Shown: positions 26,809 to 38,975 of the stretch, in pieces | How the letters are laid out: the number at the start of each line of letters is the position of its first letter | Numbering within the stretch: the first letter of the stretch is position 1 | Source: Eleginops maclovinus | Lineage: Eukaryota; Chordata; Actinopteri; Perciformes; Eleginopidae | Assembly (NCBI RefSeq): GCF_036324505.1 | Contig: NC_086356.1 | Coordinates: forward strand, 16,541,744 to 16,605,743 | Reading direction: 5' to 3' | DNA: 64,000 bases | Notes under the pieces: model-generated | Databases searched by the model: none | Told to the model about the DNA's origin: nothing | The model's input: only the letters and a program-made list of their open reading frames with translations | Translations under genes and position numbers: made by a program

Positions 26809-26915
26809 GGCTGTGCTAGACGTCCGTCCTGTGCTAAGGGTTGGGTATCTTGCCAAAGATCACTTCTAAATATTGACCGACAGGCGGCCGCTCTACCTCC
26901 TGAGCAACAGCCCCT
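26809..26915 (-). repeat. tRNA-like SINE fragment
   Basis: Read on the minus strand it starts GGGGCTGTTGCTCAGGAGGT and continues AGAGCGGCCGCCTGTCGGTC, which resembles a pol III box A region. GATCTTTGGCAAGATACCCA follows, a block common to fish interspersed repeats. It is truncated and I see no box B. Confidence 0.5.
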
Positions 26916-28057
26916 TGATGATTCATCTTTATTGGAAAAAGATTAAAACATTTTTGCTACCTACAACGTTCTCCAATCTATAGTGCTATCTCTTCAAGAT
27001 AAACTGTTACTGCTCTCTGGCTGACAACTCTCAGAAAAATACAGCCTGCATCAACGGCAATCATTGCGTTGCTTTAAAGGGTCTCAAGCCAACTGAATAC
27101 AACTTGTTTACTGCAATCAGAGATATTTAAATATTTCTTCAACCGTCTGTTATTTAAAAGTTAGAAGCTGAATTGTTTCATAGAAATGTTATACAGAGCC
27201 TTAGCAGGATTGCGATTGGCATGAATGTCATCAACACCCGAGAGGGGATTATGGTCTAATGCATTGATGTAAACACCAACAGAGCCTTAGCATGAGTTTC
27301 AGTACAATATCCCAGTCAACACGTTTACAGCTGCTTTCGGCTGGATTTGGATGTCTGTCGGGACTTTGCTGATGTATTTTGGAACAATGTGTATTGCTTG
27401 AAAGCCTAAGAAGATCTGTTGGGGGGGGAAATGTTTCCACTGTCTTGTTGAGTTGGCACACTTCAGTGTTATTGTGAGAACAGTATTGTTGGAATCAGCT
27501 AGACATGCCATTTTCTGCAAAACACATCAAAGAGGAGCCATACAACTCTGTACTTTTTTATTGGATGCATTAAAGATTATAAAGTTATTGTTAGGTAATG
27601 ATAAATGCCGTCAGAGGAAATGAATTTAATTTAAACTTCTGACTGCGGCAGATTATATCTACCGCCACATTTTCTCTCCTCATTTCAGGATGCTCTTTGT
27701 GTTGTTAATAACTCCTCTACATCTTCACTTTACAACACTGAGTTCAACGGGGCATGCATCACTGACAAAGGACTCTCCTAATGCAGTCAATGCATGTCTT
27801 TATCTTTCTTTGTGTGTTTTTAATTAGCATCGATAATTTCTCTCCCAACTGAAAAAGACAATTAACTTAAGAAATTGGATTTAGTTGAACTCAACACAAC
27901 ACATGCATTCCTTTTGTAGTTTGGAAGTTTGGGCAGTGTTTTGAATCTGAGGAGTTCCAATTATGAGTAATGATAAGGTTATCTTAACAAGTTTACGTGA
28001 AATTGCTTATCTAATATGAATTAAGAGTAATTTATTTGCCACTACTTTGGTCTAAAA
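26916..28057. other. Intergenic, no gene recognised
   Basis: Non-coding, with a short G run (about 27420-27428) and AT-rich stretches. No gene signal. Confidence 0.6.
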
Positions 28058-28216
28058 CTAAATGTCTCCATAACCATTAGATGGATTGCCTTGGAACTTT
28101 TGTAGAGGCATTTGCCTAGTTCCCCCTCAGGGTGAATTTAAATACCTTGGTGATCCATTAACTTGTCATCTCGTGCCATCATCAGGTCAATTTTCAATAT
28201 GTCTGGGTTCATGACC
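28058..28216 (+). repeat. Dispersed repeat family, copy 1
   Basis: Shares a word series with three other places in the window: TAGATGGATTGCCTTGGAAC, CCCCCTCAGGGTGAATTTAA, TACCTTGGTGATCCATTAAC, GTGCCATCATCAGGTCAATT and CATGACCAAATAC. I recall this series as a very common teleost interspersed repeat of uncertain class. No ends can be defined. Confidence 0.65.
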
Positions 28217-30427
28217 AAATACACGATAAACTAACTACTAATACATACTTGACACTTAAGCCTCATTCATCTAATACGCAATTTGCTCACCGCAAAATTG
28301 GTTCGAGAGCCTTGCAGTTAAAACAGCTAGTTAAGCCTTACGCAGCTTAGCACAGCTGACATGTGATTGGTTGCCCATCGAAAGGTCAGCCGCAATCCAG
28401 GTCAAGTTGAGGTAATTTGAACGTTGAGTGCCACGCTTGGCAACAACCACTGATGTGTTGGTAATTGATTAATGCCTGGTCATTTTCAGCAGATATAAAC
28501 AGGCTGTCCCTAAAGCCAGGATGCAGTGATAAGCTTAAGTGCTAGCTTACATCTTACTTTAAACTAAAAAAAAAAGTATCACCAGGTAGCTTTAAAAAAG
28601 TGTGTGACTGTTTCTGTGCCCATATTATTCTGCAACATGTATCATCTAAAAATATTATGTGTCTGAAAGCAGCTCTGCATTCTTCTCATCTCTATGATAT
28701 TAGCTGATGAATGACTGATCACTTATCTTATTAACAATATCTCTTCCTGTGGTTGATAAGGCTCTAACTCAACCCTGCCAAACACAGCTGTTAACAAAGG
28801 GCCACATTTAGTAGAGATCATTCACCAATGTCACTATAATCCTTAAACGAATGCCTGGGAGTGCAGATCCTCTAATCTGTAAAGCGCACAAGCTCATTAG
28901 AGCTACCACACGGAGACAACAAAGGGATCTCCATGCACAGTTTGCCGTCCATGCTTTGGTGGAAGCTGCATTTTTAGTTGTGACTGCAATCAGCAGCTCT
29001 CAGCAGATGTGCTGGCATCCTCCGGAGGGAGCAGAGAGGGATTTGTGATGCCTTCAGAGCCATATTAGTTCATGTTTGTGTGAGCTGTGACATCTCTGGT
29101 CTGCTGAGTGTCTGCACATGGCCTTTAACTGACTCAGTCAGACCGATGACGATGTAGCACCACATATGAGGATGCATTGCGCTCCGCCTTTCTTTCGTTT
29201 CTTTGTCTGTATCACAGTTATTTGGTCAGTGTACAGTAATGTATTCAGTTAAATAACTTTTAAACAAAAGCTTGCTGTCACATGTCTTTACCTTACATAA
29301 CAGGCAGCTTTTGACGACCAGCTCTTATCCTGACACAAACGGTTGGCAGATACAGTTTCACAAGTTTCTTGTAAGTGCCACTGGTTCACATGAGTTATAG
29401 TGGGTTATTAAAAACTAATGAGGTCTTCAAAGAATGTGCTTTTTGTTGTGTTTCTGTGTTTATGAGTACTAAGCGCTTGTTGATAATAAATCAGGTGACG
29501 TGCTAGAAAAAAAATCCCCAAATATAAAAGTTTGGAGAAACAGATATAACACAATATGATTTTGATCTTTACACATGGGCTCTACTATAAACCATGCAAG
29601 GGGAATGCAAGTTCTTGGTGGCCTCCTTTATGTGGGATAACACAGTTTAACCTCCATATAATACTGTTCCTCTTTCTGTTAGTGTTGTACTCTTCAACTA
29701 GAAAAGATCAAACAGTAGCCTGCAGTTACCTCCTACCTTAGAGCATCTTGCAAAACACACCCTGTAATTGTAGAGCAGCATAATTAAACATCAAGTAAGT
29801 TTCCATGTAAATATTCCACAGTAATCCATGTCAACATGAAAAAAATGACTCTTTCATTGTAGTTGTCTTTTCGCAATGTTTGGAAACTCCCTGGCAGTCA
29901 TGTTGCAATTTATTTTCGGGACATTTTCCTTTGGTAACATTAAAACATAGTGTGTTGTACAAACAAAAAACAATATAAAGGTAAAGGTTAGGTAATTATT
30001 ATCCATCATTAAAACTATATTTTTCTGACCTCATTGTTTATTTTAGGTGAACAGTGGAGCCTCAACTACCCATCAAATATTGAGCTCTATGATTAAAACC
30101 CTGTCCAAAGGTCAGACTGGGACACTTTGTTTTTCTTTATGCCAGTTCAGCCTGTTAGGATTATAGAGAACTGACCAAGTAGCAGTCAGAGCAACTGTAT
30201 GGATTGGATGTCTTTGCTATAATTTCTAAGAAAGACTGTGGCTATAAACTACCAATGAATGTTTGGTCTTTGGATGCAAAAATTATTTCCACTTCCTGAA
30301 AGGAGAAAACTTAATTAGATAAAAACAGTTTATTGACACTACAATTTGATTAGAGTGGCTCAGTGGAAGAATCCTTTGACTTTTCTTTACTACCACCATG
30401 AAGTACACATTTGTTTTCTTGGTTAGA
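28217..30427. other. Intergenic, no gene recognised
   Basis: Non-coding sequence between two copies of the dispersed repeat. The open frames are short and without recognisable similarity. Confidence 0.6.
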
Positions 30428-30525
30428 ATGTCTTGACCACTATGGATGGATTGGCTTGACATTTGGTACAAACAAGGATAAATGTCCATAAGTGTGGTGA
30501 TCCCCTGACCGTTCTTTGGGTTATT
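30428..30525 (+). repeat. Dispersed repeat family, copy 2
   Basis: Contains TCTTGACCACTATGGATGGA, TTGGCTTGACATTTGGTACA and GTGGTGATCCCCTGACCGTT, matching the same family as 28058-28216 in the same order. Confidence 0.6.
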
Positions 30526-32395
30526 ATGGCGCTGTAAACATCTGCAAAGCTAAAATTTTAGTTCTAATTATCTTAATTGTCTTGCCTTATTGTAATCATA
30601 ACTGCCATTTTGTTTATACTGTTTATATATAGCTGGAGTAGCAAAAGTGTGCAAATGTGTTCTGTTTTTGCCTGAGCCACATGGGTTGTGTAGTACACGT
30701 GAAACGTGAAGTCTTGAATTAAAAGTGGCTTCTGTGTGACCGATTTACTCGGTTCCATACACCATATTCTCATTATTCAGGGCTCTCCTTCGGACCAGAT
30801 CCCTGGGGTCTTCTTGAGCCGAGTAGAAGATTGGAATTTGATGAATGGTGACAGATTTTATGATTGCACCCTCTCTCTTTGAGATACGTGGAGTCCGTCT
30901 CTAACATGTATCACTTTTCTGTTTTGCTTCACAACATCTTGAAAAACAGACACTTGTTGTCTTTGAATCTTGTGGCTTTGTTTACCTGACCCGACCGTCC
31001 TGCAATGAAATGTGACAAATCTGCTTAGTGCTGTTGTGCCGTTAGATTAGTCAGGATGTATTGTTTAAGTTTGAAGCTCCTCCTTCTTGTGAGTTCATAA
31101 AAAAACAGCCAAACCAACCTTTCCGATTGGACTTTATTTATTCTTCCTTTAATAATACCAAAGTCAAATCTTAGATGCACTTTCCACACAGAGAGGTCCT
31201 AAAAAGACCTTTTTGCTTCTTGACTTTGTGATTTGAAAAGTAAACTAAACATGTTCGGGATTTGCTGATTTGGGAGTTCTGGTTTAGGGAAAATCGTAAT
31301 ATTAACTTTAAGTGCTTGGTTTTTTTTTTACATTTAATGACAAACAATTAGATGTGAGATTATGTGAGCCACAAGGTGACAGGAGGTTGAATTACTTTTT
31401 GGTTGATTAACCATTGAAGTTATTTTTTAACCAAAAATATTCTAAGGTGTGAGTAATAAACAAACAAAAGCCTCAGCACATTCATTGATAATACAAATAA
31501 ATATGTATTGCCTTTATCAGAATTATTCTACTCAATCTACAGGGGTTTTACTCTTGTGCTCACAACAAACAACGGACCACCATGTCTTGAACATCCAAAC
31601 CAGTCCCACAGAATCACTTTAAAGATTTAAACCTCATCCTTATCTAATCATATTAAGATTAAACTGCCTGGCCACTGCGTCCGTATGGTGACATGTTGTC
31701 GTTTTCCCCTGCTGAGCTTCAAGTCGTCCTGCAGGTTGACTCTCAGGATTGGCCACAACTGAAACCACATACTCTCTTACAGCTTGCCTTCAATTTAATC
31801 CAAGATGTCTGGTTCACAAACCAGTAAATGTATGCGATGTGTGTCTGAGCAATGAAACCTTTACTGAAGGAGTAAGAGATGGGCTTCACTGTTTAACATC
31901 CACTTCTACACTTTGTAGTCACTTTTAATAAAGCGTCACTGGATAATTACTGGAACTATTCAATCAGGGAGTGTACCGCAGATTAATTTAATTAGGAGTG
32001 CTTGCATGCATAATAAAAATGTGGTTTCAGCTGCTGTGTATATTAATCACTGACTGCTGGGGAAAGTTTCACACTGATGAAGTATGGAAATAAGTGGTAG
32101 TGGTGATGGATGATCGAGGAGAGGGACTTCCTTAGATGTATTATATTTGAGTACATTTGAACAAAGATTAGTATTTATTTGTGCAGGAAACCATCATAAA
32201 TCATTATTGCAGAGTTAATATGGTGAAAGAAAATCGTCTGTCCACTTTCTGTCTTCTGACTTTCCTCTCATTCCCGGTTTTCCTCTCTAATTTTCCTGCA
32301 CAACCACAAGAGACTGACTGCTCTGTCATGATTCCCAGTAACACTGGCATCTCATTTAAAAGCAGCAGCCCGGCTCTGCATCCATTAGTCTCAGC
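30526..32395. other. Region upstream of tnc
   Basis: About 1.9 kb upstream of the tnc promoter. AT-rich with scattered TAAT motifs, and no gene recognised. Regulatory elements are possible but cannot be shown from one sequence. Confidence 0.5.
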
Positions 32396-32442
32396 AGAGG
32401 GAGGGAGGGAGGGAGGGAGGGAGGGAGGGAGGGAGGGAGGGA
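32396..32442 (+). repeat. (GGGA)n microsatellite in the tnc promoter
   Basis: About eleven GAGG/GGGA units form an uninterrupted purine run. It ends about 10 bp before the TATA-like box of tnc. G-tracts of three at 4-bp spacing could form a G-quadruplex or bind zinc-finger factors. That is inference. Confidence 0.95.
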
Positions 32443-32450
32443 AAATGACG

Positions 32451-32460
32451 GCTATTTAAG
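32451..32460 (+). promoter_or_regulatory. tnc: Probable tnc core promoter, TATA-like box
   Basis: GCTATTTAAG lies about 340 bp before the exon 1 donor. If used, transcription would start near 32480. Mammalian and avian TNC genes are known to have a TATA-type promoter upstream of a noncoding first exon. A CT-rich tract (about 32522-32579) lies just downstream. Confidence 0.55.
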
Positions 32461-32479
32461 GGTTGGTGTTTAAGCAACG

Positions 32480-32794
32480 GGGGTCTGACCCAAACTACTC
32501 CTCACACTTTAAAAGACACTTACTCCCACTCTCTCCCCCTCTCCCTCTCTGTTATTTTCACTCCCTCTCTCTCTCTTTCAGTGAAGAGCTCCAGTGTGAG
32601 CTGTGAAGAAGATAAGGAAGCTGAGGGAGGATTGACTGACAGAGCTGCCACCTTGCCGGAGACGCTGCAAGACGGAGCAGTGACACAACAGAGCAAAGCA
32701 TCATATATCTTGGCTCCAATGCATTTGTGACGACCCTGAGGTGTGCCTCATCTTACCTGCACAGGCGTGGGTCAAGAAGATTGCAGAAACACAG
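32480..32794 (+). other. tnc: tnc noncoding exon 1 (5' end inferred)
   Basis: The 3' end is set by AACACAG/GTAAGA at 32794/32795. The 5' end is inferred from the TATA-like box. No ATG-led frame runs into exon 2, consistent with the known noncoding first exon of tenascin-C genes. Confidence 0.6.
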
Positions 32795-35700
32795 GTAAGA
32801 AGATACTTTAATTTGTATTTCATGTGACTGACTTTTCTTTGCTTCTCTGAGATGAATTCCCTTTAAAAAATGTATAAAATAGTACCTTTTTTTTTAGCAT
32901 TTACATTTCAGTCGAGCACAGGTTACTTCAACACCAGAAGGCTTCGATTATAGCTTAGCGGTAGGACATTCTTGGTGTATACTGCAACTTCTTCCCCGGT
33001 CGGACATGCACAGCAGCCAGAGCAGGATCAAAAATGATGAGTGACTGCTGAGGGAGTACATGTGGAAGCTTTGATCGTCTTAGTAGGAAAGGGCCAGCAG
33101 CCAGCACGCTTCATGCCAAAATGATCCTGTCAAGTTTTTGTGAGGTTATAGATCATATATCTAAAAAACTAAAAATAAAACAAGGTCCATCTGTGTGTGT
33201 TTGTGTGTGAGTATCCCTTTGTCTGGGTAGGTTTTGCAGCCTGATGATTCATCACCTTACCTTCTGCAATGCAATTTAGTTTTCATTGTGTGTCATTTTT
33301 CCATCCTGGAGATTAAATTAAAGGGAAAAACGGTTGGCAGGATTTGCAAACGTGGGCAAGGACAAAAAAAGTACTTCATCCATTCAGTCCAAACGCTGCT
33401 TAATTGAAATCCAAGTCTGGTTTATGGTGGTTTTCACTCGTGAGTATTTCAGCCGAGGAAGATTATAATCATTTAGTTCCCCTGAGCTTTTTGTTTTATC
33501 CCACAGCGCGTGTATAAATGCTCGTCCCATTGATAGCTTTTCAATCCGAGATGGTTTCCAGCTTTACTGCTAGGTGCCTGTGCAGCAGTGAGGAAGGTGT
33601 CAGCGTGAAACAAACCTCTGTCAGGGACAGCTGGTTTAGGAGCTGCTGCTCCCCCAGGGCTCGTCCTACACAGTTTCCCCTCTGTTTGACCTCTGCACAA
33701 TGAGCCAGGGGTTCATCATAACTCAGCATCTCAGGCCTTTGCCTTTTAAGTAGAAATGTGTAGATTTTTCAGGTGTTACCAATTCCAGGGACAGTTAAGC
33801 ATCAAAGGTGTGTGACACTGAGAGCGAGGTGAGGCAAATAATTCATGTCTCCCTTTTTACTAACTCAGAGAAACTGGAATATTGAATAATTGTTGACAGT
33901 ATTGTACACAACAGAATTTTTAAATGTAGGTAAGTTATTACATATCTGGGCTGATCTTTTTCAGTGTTAGGCCTTTAAATTGTAAATCTAAAGGTGTGTT
34001 GGTTAGGGCGGGAGGATGTGCACAGATGAGTAATTAATATCAGTGCGAATTCTCTTAGGTTATCTTCATATTTCTCATCATGACTTTGTTGTTTGTGATC
34101 ATTCACAAACAACAAACACTAGAGCTGCCAAACATTTGGTTTTCTTTAGCATTACAGCTATAGACTGCGGCTGAAGACATTTGTTTAATATTGAATATTT
34201 AAAAGTAAAACAGATTAACAGTTCTCTGTGGGGATTTAGACCTTCAGTAGTGGTTTCCCTTTGAGAGGGACCTCTTTTATTGAGATAGTCCAACCAATAG
34301 TGACATACTGTAGCACTCATCAATAGATGCGAAAAACAAGCAAGTCAACAAGGATGTAAATAATTCTGGGACTAATAGTACCTTGCAAATATTTAATGAT
34401 GAAGCAACTAAACTAAAGGATACACCAAAGCCTCTTAAGTTATTAACACTGAATATTCACTGTATGTTTACCAGAAAACATACAGGGCACCTTCATTACC
34501 CAAAGATATTGTGTCGCCTAAAAGAAATGACAGAGAAAGCATTCAATGATCACAGAGAGACGCTGGAGCCAGTAGAAATGTTGGATTTTTGCCTAAACAT
34601 TCATAGTTCCTATTGATCTGTTAATCATTACTACTCATGAAAGGAAGAAAAATGAGTCTCCTATTACAAATGTTAAAGCTTTTTCTCGTTGATTGAGAGG
34701 AGACTCCATAATTGCAAATGGAAACTGAAGTCTGCACCCTGTTCAGCAGGCTCACATGGGAACACATAAAGCTCAGGTTTATTGGTGTTAAAGAACAGCT
34801 TCAGGATATCTGCAGCATTGGGGAAATGTGCATTCTGCTAATGAGGTGTGGCCACTTCTGTTATTGTTCTATCGGCTGCACTAACTCGTCCAATTAACGT
34901 TTTCTTAAGATGATTTACAGCTGTTCCAGATGCTATGAGAATCAGACTTTACCAAAAAAAATAAACAGTAAATTATCATAGATGGGCAAAAAAGCATATT
35001 CATGATGGTGACACTCCTGTATCAGCCGCTAATGATTCCAGTGAGTGTGTCCAGACATGCTGCACTTGGGTTGCTCTAATTGATCTGAAATAAAGACTAA
35101 AATACGCCCTTAACTGGATGATTGCACGGATAGAGATGATCAAAGACGACAAATTATACATGCAGTGGCACTTTCAGTTTGAGTGTGGAAACAGCACAAG
35201 TAACTCAGTGCCCTTTTATTTTCTTTGACTGAGAGAAACAGATGTCGTGAGACCAGGGCCAAGATTCCCGGTTTCACTTTTCCACGCGGGAAAGTTCCCA
35301 TCATGCTGCCAGCATGGGGGAAGGATACTAAAGCTACAGCACTTCTGGATTATAGCTTAGTGAAGAGTTTAAATTTATTTCAATTTTTTTATCCAAATTG
35401 TCTTCCCATATCCAGAAGTCACATGTCCTTGGTCAACCCCTGGTCAATGTATTCTTGGCTTTTTACTGTAAGCTCTCAATATCGAGTCATTCTTGTATAA
35501 ATAAATATTTGCAATACTTTACAACATCTTCAGCTGTAAAAAACTACTGAGGAACTAAAGGGATTCTTTCTGTAAAGTCTTCTAGAGGGAGGTGCAAAAC
35601 ATATTGACAGCCCTAGTTTTTAGATTTACAACACCAGCCATAACATGCTTTTATACTAGCACTCACCAGATGTGCGAGACCTTGTGAAACTCAAGCTCGG

Positions 35701-38427
35701 TTTTATATCTGTGTCTTAGGTGGTGAAGGCATGCAACGATGCTGGAGAGGCGAACAAAAGGTCAGGTCAAAGGTCGAGAAGAGAAGGAAAGGAAAGAGTG
35801 TTGATTAGGGGTTTAAAGGCTCTGAGGGTAATGGAAAATGTGTGTTGTTTGACTCCGGTAATGCATCGAGCTGCATGTCAAAAATAACCCAATGAAAGCA
35901 AACCAAAATGGAAATGACCTCATTCAGATGTCATGGAACTCCTGATCTGCATAAAACTGCTGTGTTCAACGACTGCACGTCATTTGCCCACAGCTTGTGA
36001 CATTTTGCTCTGGTATTTCCTGCTGCTTCATCTGTTTTAGTGTTTCTTCCCAAATATAAATTTTGATAATTCCAAACTGAAAATGCATCACAACCTGTTT
36101 ATAACTTTTCATATTTTTGACCAAAGAAGAATACAGAGGCAGACTCAGCCTGCGCATTATCCCAAACCTTTCTGTCTTTAATCCTAAAAACAGACTAGAG
36201 ACTAATTTTTCACTCAGAAGTCTACTGAAGTTATGATATAGAGGATATTTACAATCCTGAGGTTTCTGTTCAAAGGTAGACATAGGATCAAGGTATGGGT
36301 TTGATTTTTGAAAGCGGTGAGAATCTGTACAGCGGCTAGTTGGTCAGTTTTCTTTAATCTTTTTACCTTGTAAATAGTACAGATGTGTCTAAATCTGAAA
36401 GAATTGCTGATTGATTAAGCATGTTTAGTTCTAGGAAAAACACTGTCTTATCTCTCTTCTTGTTACAACTTAATATATTGCTTCTTCATGTTTTTATCAA
36501 TTATGGTTGTACTTTTTTCATTACTTCTCTTCCTGTTTCAAATCTCGTTTCACGTAGGCTTTTTTGTATCTCGTTGACTTCCTTGTGTGTTTTTGGATTT
36601 GATGAAGTTCCTTTATCATGTGTGAATGCCATGACCTGTTTTGAACGTGTATCTTGAGTATGAAATATGATCTTTGTTTAAATAACCAAGTAGTAAGGAA
36701 AAGATGCAGTCATGGTTACATTGAGATGCACTGAAGCTGAATCGTGTTGAACATCTGCTTTTATCCCCTGAAAGCTAAGGTTCAGCATTGTCTCAATAAA
36801 TAGTTTCCAAAAGTCTTCATGGGAACCTAAATCCTGGGGCTCCACCTGTCCTTTCATAGCCATCACAATCCCCTTCAGGAAATAATTTGTTAGCATGTGC
36901 ATACTTCTGTCAACCACCAGTCACAAAATCTGGACAAAATCGTGCATCACTTACAGAGATGATACCCGATTTATAGAGGTATAGTTTGCAGCTTCCCAGA
37001 CATAGCAAGAGACATGAACCTGAGGTCTTACATCCTGTGAGGAAGGGTCGAGTGCACGGACACATTATGACACTGGGGCTTTCTATTGATTTTCAGTATG
37101 CTTACTCAGGCCTTTTAGAAACTCAGTAATACAAAGAAGCGTTCCCACGCTGAGCAAGAAGCCAGTCATTAGTTCTAGTTTAGCCTCCCACAAATGATAG
37201 TGTTCTTGGTGTCCAGCTGATGAAGTCATCGTGGGCGAGAAGGAGATCTGTGCATGGGACGTATGCAGCTTATTTTGTTATATATGCTAAACAGCTGAGA
37301 ATGTGCTTTGTGAAAAGAATTGGTGTGCCGGAACAACTGTCAATTCCTTTGCGTTGCAAACACACTATTTCCTTTGGATAATCTACGAAACAGAAGTGTG
37401 GAAGTGTGAACACATGGAGTATGGGCTGTGTCTGCTGCAGAACTTCTGCAAATGTAAAGAGGATTTGCAAAGCAGCATTGTCTTTGTTTAACATAGCAAA
37501 ATCAAACAAAGATGATATAACTTATCTTTATGTTTAGACTCCTTTACCCACAGTAGCTTATCATATTATGCTGAGTGCAGTGACTCAGTTATTTATGTTG
37601 CACAAACTGTAAATAATAATCAGACTTGCCTGTGTGGTCCACAGACTAGCCTGGAGTTGGTTTAACTAGTGTTAAGGGATTCTGGAACTTCTGACTGAAC
37701 TCTGCTTTTCCAGTGAACATGTTTTTATGTTTGTTGCATCGTTGAAGTGGAGTTTTTATAAAGATGTAGTTAAATCTCAAAAACAGTGGGGGAAACACTT
37801 CATAGTAACCCATTGTTTAGCAAAGTGCATTGCAGGTAAATTCTCAGACCCTTCTCATGTTTGTGTGAGTTGTTTCACACCAAAGGATTGCTGTTTACTA
37901 AACCACTGGGCTTAAAACTATGACTGTGTATTGGCAAGAACCTGGCAATAAGAATTATTCTACTTTAATCTTGTTGTGAAATATCTTCTCTGTCAGGATG
38001 GGTCAAATGCATGTTTGAGTATCCCCATTGGAATTCATTAAACAGTGACCGAATTGACTACTTATTATTCTGTAAAAGTTGTACTTGTGAAGGTGAAACA
38101 TGGGTTTTTGGCTTGTGACCTCATGCATTTATTTACTTAAGGCAGTTGTATATCAGTCAGTAAGTTGAGAGCATTTCAACCAGAGACCTTTGTTTTCCTT
38201 GTTATATTAGGAAGATGCAAATTGTTCCAGTTATTCACAATAAAAATAAAGCCTAGATTATCGGAAAGTCTGAGAAAAGGGTTTTCTGCTTTATATTCTG
38301 TTAAGAGACACAATATTAAGTTAATAAAAAAACTTCAATCGATGAGTTGAGTAATTGTTTGATTGTTGTAGCTCTACATCGCAATAAAAATGCATCTGTA
38401 ATGAAATACTTTCTTTCTGTTTTCCAG
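32795..38427 (+). other. tnc: tnc intron 1
   Basis: This 5.6-kb intron has a gtaaga donor and a tttccag acceptor before the start-codon exon. It contains a 14-bp inverted repeat at 34085-34116. No embedded gene was recognised. The open frames at 33473-33729 and 35225-35500 look like chance. Confidence 0.7.
34085..34116. repeat. Perfect 14-bp inverted repeat
   Basis: Arms TTTGTTGTTTGTGA (34085-34098) and TCACAAACAACAAA (34103-34116) are exact complements around a TCAT loop, inside tnc intron 1. Confidence 0.95.
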
Positions 38428-38975
38428 AACTTTCATCTTAAATGAGGATTGGCCTTTAGTCAGAGTTTAATCGGATATTTGTTCAATAAATCCACGTCCC
38501 ACATCTTCTAGCATGGGTACACGAGGCGTTCTGGGCTGCCTCCTCCTGACTGCTTTGCTCAGCTTATCATATGCCGGGCTTGTGAATAACATCCTCCGGC
38601 ATCGACGACAGACTCTGGAATCCCCTAAAAAAGGACATAACATCACGCTCCCCAGTGCGGACCATCCTGTAGTTTTTAATCACGTCTATAACATCAATGT
38701 TCCTGCCAGTTCCCTCTGCTCGGTGGATCTGGACGCTCCAGAGAGTACGGCGCTCCATCCTAAAAATGAAGCAGTCGTTTCAGGCCATCCAGGGACTGAG
38801 CACACAGTCAATGGGGAGAACCAGATCGTCTTCACCCACCGCATCAACATACCACGCCGGGCCTGCGGCTGTTCTGAAGACATGCCCGGCCTGAAAGAAC
38901 TCTTAAACCGACTGGAAATGCTTGAGGGAGAGGTTTCAACACTCAGAGATCAGTGTGGCAGTTCGCAGGTCACAG
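38428..38975 (+). CDS. tnc: tnc exon 2: start codon, signal peptide, assembly domain
   Basis: 85 nt of 5' UTR precede the ATG at 38513 (CTAGCATGG), and the coding part is 38513-38975 in phase 0-1. A hydrophobic stretch ([14 protein letters not shown]) forms the signal peptide and RHRRQ is the propeptide site. [30 protein letters not shown] and a Leu heptad ([18 protein letters not shown]) match the tenascin-C trimerisation region. The extra CC pair that follows this helix in human TNC is absent. Confidence 0.96.

Noticed and set aside
26809..26915. tRNA gene
   Set aside because: Only a box A-like part is present; no complete cloverleaf or box B, so it is a SINE-like fragment.
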